A stretch of 64,000 nucleotides of DNA, taken from positions 441,632 through 505,631 of the forward strand of contig CAJNDS010002114.1 in NCBI GenBank assembly GCA_905221605.1. Reading direction: 5' to 3'. Below the pieces are notes generated by a model that saw only the letters and a program-made list of their open reading frames with translations, had not been told where the DNA came from and searched no databases. This DNA comes from Symbiodinium natans (lineage: Eukaryota > Sar > Dinophyceae > Suessiales > Symbiodiniaceae). This document shows positions 1 through 10,882 of this stretch, in pieces; position 1 is the stretch's first letter, and each line of letters begins with the position of its first letter. Made by a program: the position numbers and the translations under genes.

Positions 1-2955
1 GTGGTTGTGTTTCGTTTGCACTGATGGCGACAAAGACCTTTAAGAAGGTGTATGTTCGCAAGTAACCTGGACCTTGAGCGTGCGCAAATTTGCAAAGCTG
101 CACGTATTCAGGTCGTCGAAGTGTTTTGTGGCAGTGTTGCGTTGTTAAGCTTTGTGTAGTGGTGGTGGCTACTGCAGCACGAGCAGTTGGTGACGCGAAA
201 TTTTGCAGAAATTGACCAAAATAAAAAGTGGAGCGATCCGTCGAAAAAATCGCACATGAAAAGAACTTGTCTAGAGGTTTGGAATGAAAAACGGAGGGCG
301 GAGCCCGACCGAAGTGGTCTTGCTGCTTTATCTTTTGTTCGAGATCGTTTTTTCAGCTTCAGAAGTGCAGGAATTGGAGATGATTCACTTTGGCTGTGGA
401 TTGCTTCTGGAGAAAAAGGTCTCGACTTCAGAGAGGAAGGTTCTGGAAGCAGCTGTAGAGGAAACGAAGAAGTTATTAAAATTCATTTATCGATAAAGGT
501 TACGAAAGCTCTTTCTGTGGGAGCTTCGTTCAAACACCTCATAAATCTGGGGGGGTATTTCTGACACGTTCGAAGGAGAAGCGGGGCCCCCTAATGCTGC
601 TGATACTGGCCTGGGTGTGGTGCCAAGGGGGCCTGTTTGGGCTAGATTTGGGTTTTTTTGGTGTTTTTCGGCGCCTCTCTGTTCCTGTAAGATCAGTGTC
701 CCCAGTCCTAGGCCGACTAGAGCTTCGTCCCAGCCCGTGGCTCTCAAGTTTTATGAAGGTTTTGTGAAGGGAGGTGAGAGGAGTCACTGATAGACTAAGG
801 ATTTACGAGGAGATGTGGGTATGATAAAGGTGATTTATGCATTGCTAGATGTTTTAAGATGAGATTTTTGAGTCGGAACGTGCAAGCAATGGAACAGACA
901 CCTTTGCGAACCATAGACCGGCAGACATGTTGCAGCATGCCCAGCTAGCGATTCAGCACCAGGCACCACACCCACACCCAGGCCAGCATCCGCTTTTCCT
1001 TCGAACGTCTCCGAAAAACACCCATTAAAAAAACTCAAATCTGGCCCAAAACAGGCCCCCTTTGGCACCTTGCATTTGCATAATCATGCATGGATGTTAA
1101 CACCCGAAAAACATGAAACGAAATCATCCAATCGCAGTGCGCACAGAAGAACTGCCACAACGAGCAATCACACTCTTTTGTGCCCACAATGCCCCACATG
1201 GCGGAAGCTCTGTCTTGCTCAGCCGTGGCTGCGCAACTTTTCGCAGTTTTGCTTTGATAGGTCCACACAGTTGCTTTTTTTAGTTTTTCGATGAATCTTG
1301 GAACGGCTTTTTGTTGCAAATTTAGGACGCTAGTGTTCAGAAACGACACCTGAGTCTCTGCTTCTTTAAGCCGACTCGAATCAAATCTTAAGGACTGCAC
1401 AGCGCGCACATCCACAACAAAGCAACAGTGGCAGCAAAAACAGGAGCAGGACAACAGAGCAATAGGAATAGTAAGAATAGGATGAGCAAGAGTAGGATCA
1501 AGTAAGAATAGCGTCAGCAGCAGGAGGAGCAATGAACAGGAAAATAATTGGACGACCATAACCCCTCATGATCCCTCATGTGTCTAATCCTTGATCTTGG
1601 GGTTTTGGTTGCTGATCTTGCCATGTGGGGTTGAAGACGTTGAACCCTGTTGCCCCGCAACCTGGTTTTTGGCAATCTCTTGTGAACTGGTGGAATCCCC
1701 GCAGTTTCGTCGTATGCGTCGAAGCTCGTGGTCTCGCGCGTTCACCCTCTAAAAGTGGCGGTTTTCGTGCAGCTTTTGCTTCGATGCATAACCGCTGTGT
1801 TATTTTGCCAAGTGGTGTTGTTCTTGTTGAAGTGTCAACCGACAGGTTATGCCGTAGCCGCAAAATCATAAAGTTGACAATCTGCTGTTCAATGTTGGCA
1901 GTAGACTGGGGCTGGCACCTGAGCCGCCAACCCAAAACCCCAAAGCTTGGCCTGAAAGCCTCGGATGTTTACCGTCGTTGTTCTTCACGCCGCGCTGCTG
2001 GTGCTCGCTGGAGCTCGAGAGGGACCGGTGTTGGAGGTTTTGGAGGTTCGACCGGGGTTGAGAAGTTGTCAAATCCTTGCGGTTTGCTTTGGGCGTGAAA
2101 TCAAAGTGTCAGTCAGGCACCATGGTATCCATCAAAGGTGGCGCATGGAAAGTTCATTCAGTTCCGACAGTGGAGGGTTTTGGGTTTATCCTCTCGGGTC
2201 CTGAACATGCCCAAGGCGCTCATGCATGGAAGTACCAGTGCGCTCAAGCTGTCATCGGGTTCCGCAGTTCCACAATTTCATCTTCCAGTTCCGAAACCAC
2301 CCGAACTTGCATGAAGCTTCTGGTACAGGCGCTCAGAAGCGCTGGCCATGCTCCAGCAACAGATGGCCAGGCCAAGTTTTGGGACGGTGTGTCAAGGGCC
2401 CTCTGAATGTTCAAGCTGTGCGAAGCCTTGCGTGGACCAATTGATGTGCAGAAACTGGCAGAAGTAGCAATTTGGCTCTTCGGGGGTTTTGAGAGGTTTT
2501 GGGTGAAGGTTTTGTTGCCGGCGACTAGGAAGCTAATGTTGGTTTTGACTTCAGAGTCGTTTTTTTGGGGATGCCGTCTGAGTGCAGCGTTTCAGCATGG
2601 AGCATGTGCAGATAAACGTGTCATCGGCTATAATTAGCAACAAACCCTACCAGAAGTTTCAACTTCTCAACCCTCCTCAAAAACAAGCGCCCAAATTGCA
2701 TGTGCAGCCTACACTTGGCGGCCTTGCTTGCCAAGTCTCTCTCATGACCACAAAAGGACTTGGCGACTGTGCTGGGTGTGCTGCTGAGCGGGGCCACAGA
2801 GGCCCTGGGTTTGAGAGGTTCCATTGTTTGAATGTTCGCACGGTTGGGGGATTAGAATTTGGTTCGGGCATGCTGAAGAAAGCCAAGCCAACAGCAACCT
2901 TTATTTACATTTTGCTGCTTTTTTTGGGAAGTGGGATGTCGAATGATGTCGAATG
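1..2955. other. No recognisable gene
   Basis: Open frames exist on both strands, up to 174 codons on the minus strand at 1035-1559, but none shows a known domain, a plausible start context or a convincing splice structure. The sequence is of mixed composition with scattered T-rich and G-rich runs. Unseen introns and exons are possible in an organism of this kind. Confidence 0.5.
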
Positions 2956-2959
2956 TCGA

Positions 2960-3236
2960 AGGTATGTGAATGCATGTTTGTGTGTGCATCTGTATGCGCA
3001 TGTATGCGTACGCAGGCATATGTATGCATTTTTGATGCATATGTATGCATATGTACGTATTTGTGTGTATATGTATGCATGTCATGCATATGTATGTATA
3101 TGTATGTATGTGTAGGTACATGCATGTACGTGTATGTCTTTGTCTTTTTGTATTCATATGTGTGTTTCTGTATGCATATGTATGCATATGTATGCATATG
3201 TATGCATATGTATGCTTATGTATGCATATGCCTGCA
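2960..3236. repeat. TATGCA/TATGTA-type microsatellite
   Basis: The tract is built of alternating purine-pyrimidine words such as TATGCATATG and TGTATGTG. It is most regular at about 3171-3235, where TATGCATATG repeats in tandem. The words are self-complementary, so the tract can extrude hairpins. It produces long cysteine-, tyrosine- and methionine-rich open frames on both strands that are compositional artefacts. Confidence 0.9.
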
Positions 3237-3329
3237 TGGCCGGAAGGGCGCGGAAGTGGGCGCTTCAGCTGGTATGGCTGGTATGGGTCCTGTGCCAGCT
3301 TCGCCTTGTGGGAGCCCTGTGTACCCGGA

Positions 3330-3570
3330 CAAGGAGAGAATCGGACATGCTTTGCATTTGCTCTGCACGGCCGCGCTGGTGTTTGAAGCCGATTCCCTTG
3401 TGGCACTGAACTGTCGGAGAGCGTTGATCATTGTACACAATCCATTCACCCAGGAGGTGGAAAAACGAGCGGCAAAGCCATTCCCAGCCTCACGCATGTC
3501 GCAGATTCGACTGACTGGGAACAAACTGATAGTGAGTCAGGAACATATTGACTTGTTCGACATCGTGTAA
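3330..3570 (+). CDS. Possible terminal exon of an unrecognised protein
   Basis: This is the 3' part of an open frame ending in TAA at 3568-3570. The translated end looks protein-like: hydrophobic beta-strand-like runs alternate with turns, and it includes 'RALIIVHNPFTQEVE' and the end 'LIVSQEHIDLFDIV'. The last segment resembles a beta-propeller blade strand, but no family can be assigned. The 5' limit is arbitrary; an AG|G acceptor-like site lies near 3332 ('gacaag|gagag'). The upstream part of the frame runs into the microsatellite and is not coding. No neighbouring exon was found, so this could also be a chance frame. Confidence 0.22.
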
Positions 3571-4816
3571 ACGGGGGGGGGGGGAGCCAGGATGTCGAAC
3601 TGAACAGGGATGCGCTTGGAGCACAGCTGGAGAGCAGTTTCAGCCTTTTCACCGGCAAGGAGTCTGGAGCCGAACGCTCGGCGCTGTGGTGGCCCTGCAC
3701 AGAGTTGAGGGTGAACCTCTTCGGGAGGGGTTGAAGGCTTGCTTTGCTTAGGGGCCTGAGGTGCCAGTCACTTGCCCACCTATCGCTTAGCGAAAATATG
3801 TCGGTTTTGACTGGTGTCCTCCAGCGAAAAAGATGCCTGGAGGCACTCAGTTTCGATGTGTCCGTTCCCCACCGGCCTTATATGTTGAGGCATGTGCAGC
3901 TGAGGCACGCGTCCCACGAGCTGTCAAAGTGTGGTGTCAGGCGCCATTGTTGAAGGCTTTGGGTTTGGGTCCCAGTAGGTCCCCTCCTCAGAAAACAAGC
4001 GCACCTGGTTGAATGCGTAGAATGCGGCTGGGCCGGCAGGTTGGGATCGTTTGTGTGCATGCTGTTAGGGGTCCTGGCAAGTACTGATGAGGTGGCACAC
4101 TTCAGTTCCTCAAGTGTTGTATTGTTGCTTGTAATGATTTCGGTTGTGAATCTTGATGCAATAAAAGGCATTGCAATAGAAGGTGGAACTGCGAAAATGT
4201 GAGTGCTTCTCAGGCCGATTCAAGCCATGCGTAACAGGCGTAACACATGCCGCTACCTGCGAGTAGGCGTCACTTGAGGAGGCTATGCAGTGCAGCAAAG
4301 TCCCTATAAGACCTATAAGCCTTAACCGCAAACTTCGTCTTAATTTCTGGGTGCGCTTCGATGACCTTGGCAGGGGTCTGCCGAGTCTGTGGCCGGCAAG
4401 TGGGGCGTGGCAGGCAGCGCAAGTGGGTTTGCGGGAGGGTCAGGCGCACAGAACTTAGGGATTTAGGTATCATGCGGGAAAGCCGGCAAGCCTGAAGCTT
4501 GAACGCAGCCCGACATCGTCCAATGCTGCAGAGTTGATGCCGTGATTTGCACAGGTGCTGCAGCAGCAAACCTCCCAGCACCTTGCGGCCCTCGCCGACA
4601 TTCGCACGGACAACGCGACTTCAGACGTGCAGTTTAGAGCTTAAGTTTGTTCTACGCGTGGGAGACTTGAGGCGTAGGCCTGGAAGCCCTGCCTCCGTTG
4701 CGCTTTGGCCTCAACCATCTTCACAGCCTTGGATACAACGTGCCACAAAGGGCTGTTCGACGTTTTCGGAACAAGACGTGCTGTCACAAGCCTTTTGCGA
4801 AGATGCCTGCAACATT
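3571..4816. other. No recognisable gene
   Basis: A nine-base G run follows the possible exon directly (about 3573-3585). The rest holds only short frames on both strands without domains. Nothing functional is visible. Confidence 0.5.
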
Positions 4817-5098
4817 CGCTAAATCCTATTCCCGGACCCGCTAAATCCTAAACGAATAGGATTTAGGGCCTAAATCCTAAAGAATATGGTTTAGCGAATA
4901 GGGTTTAGGGCCTAAATCCTGAAGAATAGGGTTTAGGAGTAGGGTTTAGGGCCTAAATCCTAGCGAATACGGTTTAGGGCCTAAATCCTAAAGAATAGGG
5001 TTTAGCAATAGGGTTTAGGGCCTAAATCCTAAAGAATAGAGTTTAGGAATAGGGTTTAGGGCCTAAATCCCAAAGAATAGGGTTTAGCGAGCTAAACC
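4817..5098. repeat. Palindromic telomere-like minisatellite
   Basis: About six copies of a unit of roughly 45 bp are arranged in tandem. Each contains the near-telomeric word TAGGGTTTAGGG followed by its complement-like CCTAAATCC. The core GGATTTAGG-G-CCTAAATCC is a perfect inverted repeat around a single base, so every unit can fold into a hairpin. Units differ by point changes (for example AATACGG against AATAGGG), so the array is old enough to have diverged. Confidence 0.9.
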
Positions 5099-5605
5099 CC
5101 CCTTCGTTCTAGCATATTTCATATCGTGCATATGCCGCACACGTATCGCGCCGCGCGTGCATGTCAATCTAAGACGCGTTTACTCTGAACGTAAGAACTC
5201 CTGTGGTTGGCACATTGTTGGGGGAATATTTTCTATATTTCGACTACCAGGACTCTTACCATCCCGAATAAGCGGGCGTTTTGATCTGCATCTTCAAGGA
5301 AAGTATACGTGATAGATAGAATGATTGTTGAACATATATGAGGATTCCCCTGGGATGAAAGGGAAATTTTCAGAGGGGTAAAAAGGTTTCTTGACGGCCG
5401 GAAATAGAGGGAAGACTATGATTTTGATGGCTGGAAAGTTTTGATGGCCAGAAAGGTCATTTCCAAAAGGGCTGCGTTCAGTTGTTAAAAAAGTGCTTTT
5501 GATGGGTTCCCCCGGTCAAGGTCACATCATACAGGCACAGTTCTGTTGCCGTGGGGCTGGCCCGAGAAGGAACTTAGCGTACACAGCGGAATTTGTTGTT
5601 GGTAC
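5099..5605. other. Unique spacer without a gene
   Basis: This is non-repetitive sequence between the minisatellite and the telomere-like tract. No open frame of note and no RNA gene can be recognised in it. Confidence 0.5.
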
Positions 5606-5697
5606 AACCCTAAACCCTAAACCTTAAACCCTAAACCTTAAACCCTAAACCTTAGACCCTAAACCCCAACGCCTAAACCCTAAACCCTAAACCCTAG
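5606..5697 (-). repeat. Interstitial CCCTAAA telomere-type tract
   Basis: About a dozen heptamer copies of CCCTAAA occur, some changed to CCTTAAA or CCTTAGA. This is the C-rich strand of the plant/dinoflagellate telomere repeat TTTAGGG. It lies inside the window rather than at an end, so it is interstitial. Confidence 0.92.
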
Positions 5698-5810
5698 GAG
5701 CCTCATCTGCCGGCACTTCCGGGCTCCGGCTTGGGATGATGGCGCCAACGATTCGGAGGGAGCGGAGCGCCCTGTCTTTGGGTGCAGCAGTTGTTCCGCC
5801 TGTCGGTGTG

Positions 5811-5910
5811 TTTAGGGTTTAGGGTTTAGGGTCTTAGGGTTTAGGATTTAGGGTTATTTTTTTTGGGGGGGGGGGGAGGGTAGGGTCGAGGGTTTAGGTT
5901 TAGGGAGGCT
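5811..5910 (+). repeat. Interstitial TTTAGGG telomere-type tract
   Basis: Several TTTAGGG copies run on the plus strand, with a G-run and further degenerate copies after about 5864. They face the CCCTAAA tract at 5606-5697 across 113 bp of unique sequence. The pair therefore forms an inverted arrangement of telomeric repeats. Confidence 0.88.
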
Positions 5911-6477
5911 TGGGGCTAACTTGAATGGGGGCCCTCTGAGTCGGGGGATGGGGCCGTTTATGACAAACGTGAAATTTCTTCTGTAGTCCCAAAGCGGCCC
6001 AAGCCCGAATGATCAGCACCTGAGTCTATACACAACTTACACAGCCTTGTGGAGCTTTGAAATTTGGTGGTCAGGGTTTTGGCCTTCAGATGTTTCAAGG
6101 TGGGGAGTGGGGTTTTAGCCGTTTTAGCGACATGTGGGGCCCAAACGGATCCAAAGAACGGGGCAGCCCGGCGAAGCCACAAGACAAGGGGAGGTCATGA
6201 GGAGGAACTGTGCGTTCAAGTTCGTCCAAGTGCGGCAGGGCATGTTCTGAAGCTTAAGGTTGGGCAACTTCGACCCGGGTCAGCACGACATTCAACACCG
6301 CAACCTTCATCAATCTAAGTGCAGCACCGGTCCATACTCCGGACTTCTTCAGCCCGGGAACGCCCCCAGCCCCAAGCTTCTAAAGATCCTGATGTGCAAC
6401 GTGGCCCCGCTATTCCCCCTTGGTCAGCTACACTCTGGCCCCCCGGTAGTCGGGCGGATGTTTTCTGGTGCAGGGAC

Positions 6478-6850
6478 GATGTGCGATTCAGAAACTGGGC
6501 GCGATTCAGGAAACCAGGGTTCACGAAACCAGGATTCAGCAAACTGCCCGATTCAGGAAACTGCGCGACTCAGGAAACTGCACGGTTTCCAAAATCACCG
6601 GTTTCCGAATCCGTGTTTGCCAGTTTTCGAATCAGCGGTTTCCAGTTTCCAGAATTCGCGCGTTCCAGTTTCTCGAATCAGACGTTTCCGAATCCGCGTT
6701 TTCCAGTTTCCTGAATCAGCCGGTTTCCCGAATCCTGGTTCCCGAATCCGCGTTTTCAGTTTCCGAATCCGCGTTTTCCAGTTTCCTGAATCAGGTTTTT
6801 CCAGTTTCCGAATCAGCGCGTTTCCAGTTTCCGAATGCGTGGCTGACCCT
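6478..6850. repeat. Orientation-flipping minisatellite
   Basis: The left part (about 6484-6585) repeats GATTCAGGAAACTG-type words. From about 6588 to 6850 the array repeats the reverse complement, CAGTTTCCTGAATC and TTTCCGAATCCGCG. The unit is about 20 bp and degenerate. The switch of strand occurs near 6588. Related TTTCCGAATC words flank the terminal-inverted-repeat element near 11.64-11.76 and 12.72-12.79 kb. Confidence 0.8.
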
Positions 6851-6898
6851 GGTGCAGGGGTCTAATTTGGGGTCAGGTGTTTTGCAGTTTTGGACCTT

Positions 6899-6965
6899 CA
6901 AGGTCTATCTCTCTCTCGCTCTCTCTCTGTCTCTCTCTCTCTCTCCCTCTCTCCCTCCCTCCCTG
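6899..6965. repeat. CT-rich microsatellite
   Basis: A pyrimidine tract built mainly of CT and CCCT units, with no associated gene seen. Confidence 0.9.
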
Positions 6966-8230
6966 ACACACCAAAACACGATATCCGAATCCTAACTTTT
7001 AGGCGAAGAACTTAAAGCGCTCAAGGCCTTGCACCTTCATGCAATCCAGCAGTCCCAGGCCAGTGTAGCAGCATAGACCAACCATGCCCCCGACAGCCTC
7101 TTGAGAAATATCAAGCTTTCGCATCGAAGAAGTTCTCTTCTCTTCTCTGAGCATTTCTCACACATACTAGCTCGCGCAAAAAACAGAAGCTCAAGCGCAA
7201 GAGGCCTGTGCACTCGCGTGTGCCTCGTTGCCCTCGCTGCGGCTGGGCCGTCGCTCGGGACCAGGCCGGGCTCCCAGGCTCCCTCCCTCTCGGAAGTTTT
7301 TGGGTGAATCGAGCATTCTGCAAGAAGGCGTCTCCAAGAAGGCTCTTGCTGAAAAGGGGCTTTTTTTAGCCTGAAGCCACAGGGTTCGGTTGTTGGCTTC
7401 GGGTTCGTCAGCTGAGAGGCGGTTCGGTGTTGACACGGCTGGAGTTGGTTCTGTCGGGTCGCTGTGCAGGGGCATTTTCCTTTTTGAGTTCGGATGTGGG
7501 ACCAGAATGGGATGGGGCCATTTGGGGCTTGTAGAGTATGCTGCCGTATGGTACGCGCAGAAGTCGAACTTGATTGTGGGGCCTGGGCAAGCTTCCATGC
7601 CAGATCCCGAGCATCCGAGATGCCTGTACTGGCACACATGTTGCACACGGGTTTCTTGGTTTCTTGTCATTCTTACAGTAGTGATTGTAGTGTCCGTCGC
7701 ATGCATCTTCAGCTCCTCCGGGTTGGCTTGCCCGTGTTGGTTGGAAGTTACGATGGAGGCCATGACGTGTGCGATCGGGTTGTTGGAGGGGGAGCTGTGG
7801 GGCAAGAGCAGCGCTGAAGAACACTTGCGCGAGGGTGGCATGCTTTGTTGTGGTTTCATGTCTGCTGGCCCCGGTCGGTGCGCGTGGTGGTTTTGCTAGT
7901 CTTTGTTTCGGGAGGAGCACGCTTCAATGGGCGAGCCGCGGTTCCTTGCTTTCTTTGTTTCTTTCGTGTATGTCAGGCCGAGGAACCGAAGTCCGGATTT
8001 GGATTCTGCAAGACCAAAAGCCTGCAACATACGTAGTCTCCCATGTCGCCGAGCATGTTCGGGCGCACCACGTTTCCTCAGCTTCCTTCGGTCCGAGCTT
8101 TCACCAGTCCGTTCCAAGTTGCACGATCACCCTGCCTTGCGGTTCATATGCGCTCCTTCAGTTCCCTTACCATGTAGGCTAAGAGTGGAGTCTGAGAACA
8201 TCTCAGAAACCTGCGTCAAGACCGTCGATG
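6966..8230. other. No recognisable gene
   Basis: Frames of up to 222 codons occur on the minus strand (7191-7859) and 223 codons on the plus strand (running into the trinucleotide tract). They overlap each other on both strands and none has a recognisable domain. They are treated as chance frames. Confidence 0.45.
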
Positions 8231-8234
8231 CCAA

Positions 8235-8527
8235 CACTGTTACTGCGACTGCTGCTACTGCTACTGCTGCTGCTACTACTGCTACTGCTACTGCTACTGC
8301 TGCTGCTACTGCTACTGCTACTGCTACTGCTGCTGCTGCTGCTACTGCTACTGCTACTGCTACTGCTACTGCTACTGCTACTGCTACTGCTACTGCTACT
8401 GCTACTGCTACTGCTACTGCTACTGCTACTGCTACTGCCGCCGCCGCCGCTGCCGCTGCTGCTCCTGCTGCTGCTGCTGCTACTGCTACTGCTGCTGCTA
8501 CTGCTGCTGCTACTGCTTCTGCTATGC
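8235..8527. repeat. Long CTGCTA hexamer/trinucleotide tract
   Basis: About 290 bp is composed almost only of GCT, ACT and GCC triplets, with long stretches of alternating CTGCTA and a central GCC-rich block near 8437-8462. It reads as polyleucine, alanine-threonine or polyserine depending on frame and strand. With no coding signal outside the tract, it is best read as a simple repeat. Confidence 0.93.
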
Positions 8528-8540
8528 GACATCACCAAAT

Positions 8541-9400
8541 GCGTGTTTTGTTGTTGGGTTTTTCGGTAGCATGATTGTTGGTGAAGGTTTGCATGTTGTA
8601 GAAGAAAGCGGGGAAGCCGTCAATGGCAGTGTTTTTTGCCTGTGCAAAGCAAGCCTCGGAGCTCTCTTGTTTGGTCCTGAGGACAGGAATGTTGACTGTG
8701 AAGGCAAGGGCAGGCAACCTTCTGCAAAAGAAAACTTCGGAAAGAACGGGGCGCCACACTATGAAGACTTTGATCGCTCCTGGTAGCTCCAGGAATTCTG
8801 GCTGGCAATCCTGTATGAAAACGGGCCATGCCCAACTCCATCCTAAAATTACAAACCCCTGTAAGCCTTCAGCGTTCTCACCAGCTCCTGACTTCCCAAC
8901 TCAGAGGACGTGCAGTCCGCGCTTCGCTTCCTGCATCGGGACTTGCAAATCTCCACGGAAGACCAGGTGGGGTTGTAACGAATGGCACGGGTATGAGGGG
9001 ATTGAACAGATTCGGTTCACGAACTCAGCTGTGGTAGTTTGTGCATGAGAATGCATAAGAGGCAGAGAGAGACAGAGATGGATTCGTGGCCTAATCATGG
9101 GGTTCATAGAAGCTTGCACCGCAAGCAACGCAGCTTGAGGTTTTCTTCTTGAGTGTTGACACACGTACCAGCCCATACACCAAGTTGTGCTCAGGCGGTT
9201 GGTCACGGAGATGCCCACTTCATCGAAACCTCAGCAGCTTGCGCTGGGCAGATCGACGCTCGTCAGAAATCGTTTGCAGGGGTTTGCGCAGGTTGATCAG
9301 ATCCTGAATCCCGACCAAAGCAGATTCCGAAATTGAAACGCTACCGCCTTGAATGCCCAAGCCCGTGCATGAGTGAAACCCAAGACCCCAACTTCAGTTT
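8541..9400. other. No recognisable gene
   Basis: Short overlapping frames only, without domains. Nothing else seen. Confidence 0.5.
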
Positions 9401-9404
9401 AGAT

Positions 9405-9540
9405 TCCGCGGGTTCCAGGGCAGGTTCCCTGCATCATTGCCTGGGGCAGGTTACCTAGGGCAGGTTCCCGTGGGCAGGCTTTTTCCGGGCAGGTTTTGCG
9501 GGGCGGGTTCCCTGAGGCGGGTTTGCTGAGTTTGGGGGGG
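9405..9540 (+). repeat. GGGCAGGTTCCC minisatellite
   Basis: About six to seven degenerate copies of a GGGCAGGTT(C)CC word occur at irregular 17-26 bp spacing, ending in a run of eight G. Confidence 0.75.
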
Positions 9541-10517
9541 TGTGTTCTGCAGTGGGTTCTGGCTTGCTGAGTCTGACACGCAATGCGCTGCTCTTTCAAA
9601 GAAGATTTCATGTGTAGATGCAGCATCACGTCGACACCTGGGAGAGTCATGGCGTGACGGCTGGAAGGAGTGTGCACAGTACTTCGGAGCAATGGAGAAG
9701 CTCTGGAGGAATGCTCAGGGTCGTCCAAGCATCGTCGACACCCCAACAGTGACAAGGTCTGCTTCGAGGTGTCGAGCTCCTCACCTGGCGTTCGGAAGGA
9801 GTTGTCGTAGGAGGGTGGAGACGTCAGCATACAAGGCCTTGCGCGGCATAGCACTAAGGAAGAAGGTCCACGCTAGAAGTCATTCAAGCCTTCGAAATCC
9901 AGTCCTTATATATTTAATTGCAGAACATGACGGCATCTTAGGAGCATGCCGGATAGCCTGCAGGGCCTCCCATCTATATCTGGGCCTCTCAGGTGCTGAA
10001 ACATCCTCGCCGCCACACACTCTTTGGTGCTGCTGTTGAGGGCACCACACGGGTTTATTCACTGTAGTAGATACATGTTGGAAGCTCTCTGCAGTTTCCG
10101 TGCATGCCACAGGAAGTTGTTCAAATCTTCGTAGGCACGTCGTGCATTCCGTTGTTCGTGTTGAGCGGTTCCCCGCTTTTTTTTTGCTTTCTAGGCTTTC
10201 CAGGGTGCGATAAATACCACGTGTTTAACAAAGTCACTGGTATTGTAGATGAACGACCGTCCGATGCGCATGAAAAGAGTTACTGTATCTGCCAAACCAG
10301 CCGCAGTAGAAAGCGCCAAAACCAAAGGGAAACCACATAAACTCCGTACCCAAGGACCACCGCGCTGCGGAGTTCTTTGAGCTTTGGGCTGATGGTGGGC
10401 TCGCTGTCGCTTGGGCTTGCATTGTTTGTCCTGTTTTGTGATTCACTGCAGGGCTTTCGAAGGGGGTTCGGCGGACTTCGCTCGGGTGTTCGGAGGATTG
10501 TCAAGTCTTGAGCAGGT
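9541..10517. other. No recognisable gene
   Basis: Frames of up to 165 codons, none with recognisable motifs, lie on both strands of the same DNA. Confidence 0.45.
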
Positions 10518-10882
10518 CCAGAACTCGGCGTATGTTGAATCAGATCACAAGTCTGAATCATCTGCCATGAGCTGGCAGGCCAGCAGTCTGCTGCTTTTCA
10601 ATGCGCTAAAGCCCACTGCATTTCAGCAAGCAACAAGAGACAGAGGAGCGCCCCTGCCAGTGAGTCATGTCTGTTCTCGTTGGAGCAATGAGCTCCGCAA
10701 ACATTGTTTTTGTGTGTGTGTGTGTGTCGCATTGATGCGTCCCATTCACAGCAACCTTCAGTAAGAGGCGAAAGATTGGTGTGTTCTGAAGTGAACGCTG
10801 TGATGGCCAGCTTTGAAAGCATCCGATGCAGGCGAAGACAGTCACAATGACATGTGTGCATGAAGTTTTTCTTCCAGAGCAG
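10518..10882. repeat. Dispersed repeat, copy 1
   Basis: This stretch shares a colinear run of matching blocks with 55754-56096, in the same orientation. Shared blocks include CAGATCACAAGTCTGAA, a GCCATGAGC block, CAGCAGTCTGCTGCTT, CAGAGGAG...GCCCCTG and GTCCCATTCACA. Identity looks roughly 75-85 percent with small indels. A (GT)n run at about 10711-10727 interrupts this copy. The minus strand encodes similar peptides in both copies (the shared word is 'APTR..MTH.QG'), but no known domain. It is probably an old transposable-element fragment. Confidence 0.75.

Noticed and set aside
2852-3406. His/Thr/Tyr-rich minus-strand frame and Cys/Met-rich plus-strand frames
   Set aside because: They result from the TATGCA microsatellite; composition is fully explained by the repeat.
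8203-8569. Polyserine (minus) and polyleucine (plus) open frames
   Set aside because: They are generated by the CTGCTA repeat on both strands and have no unique coding sequence around them.
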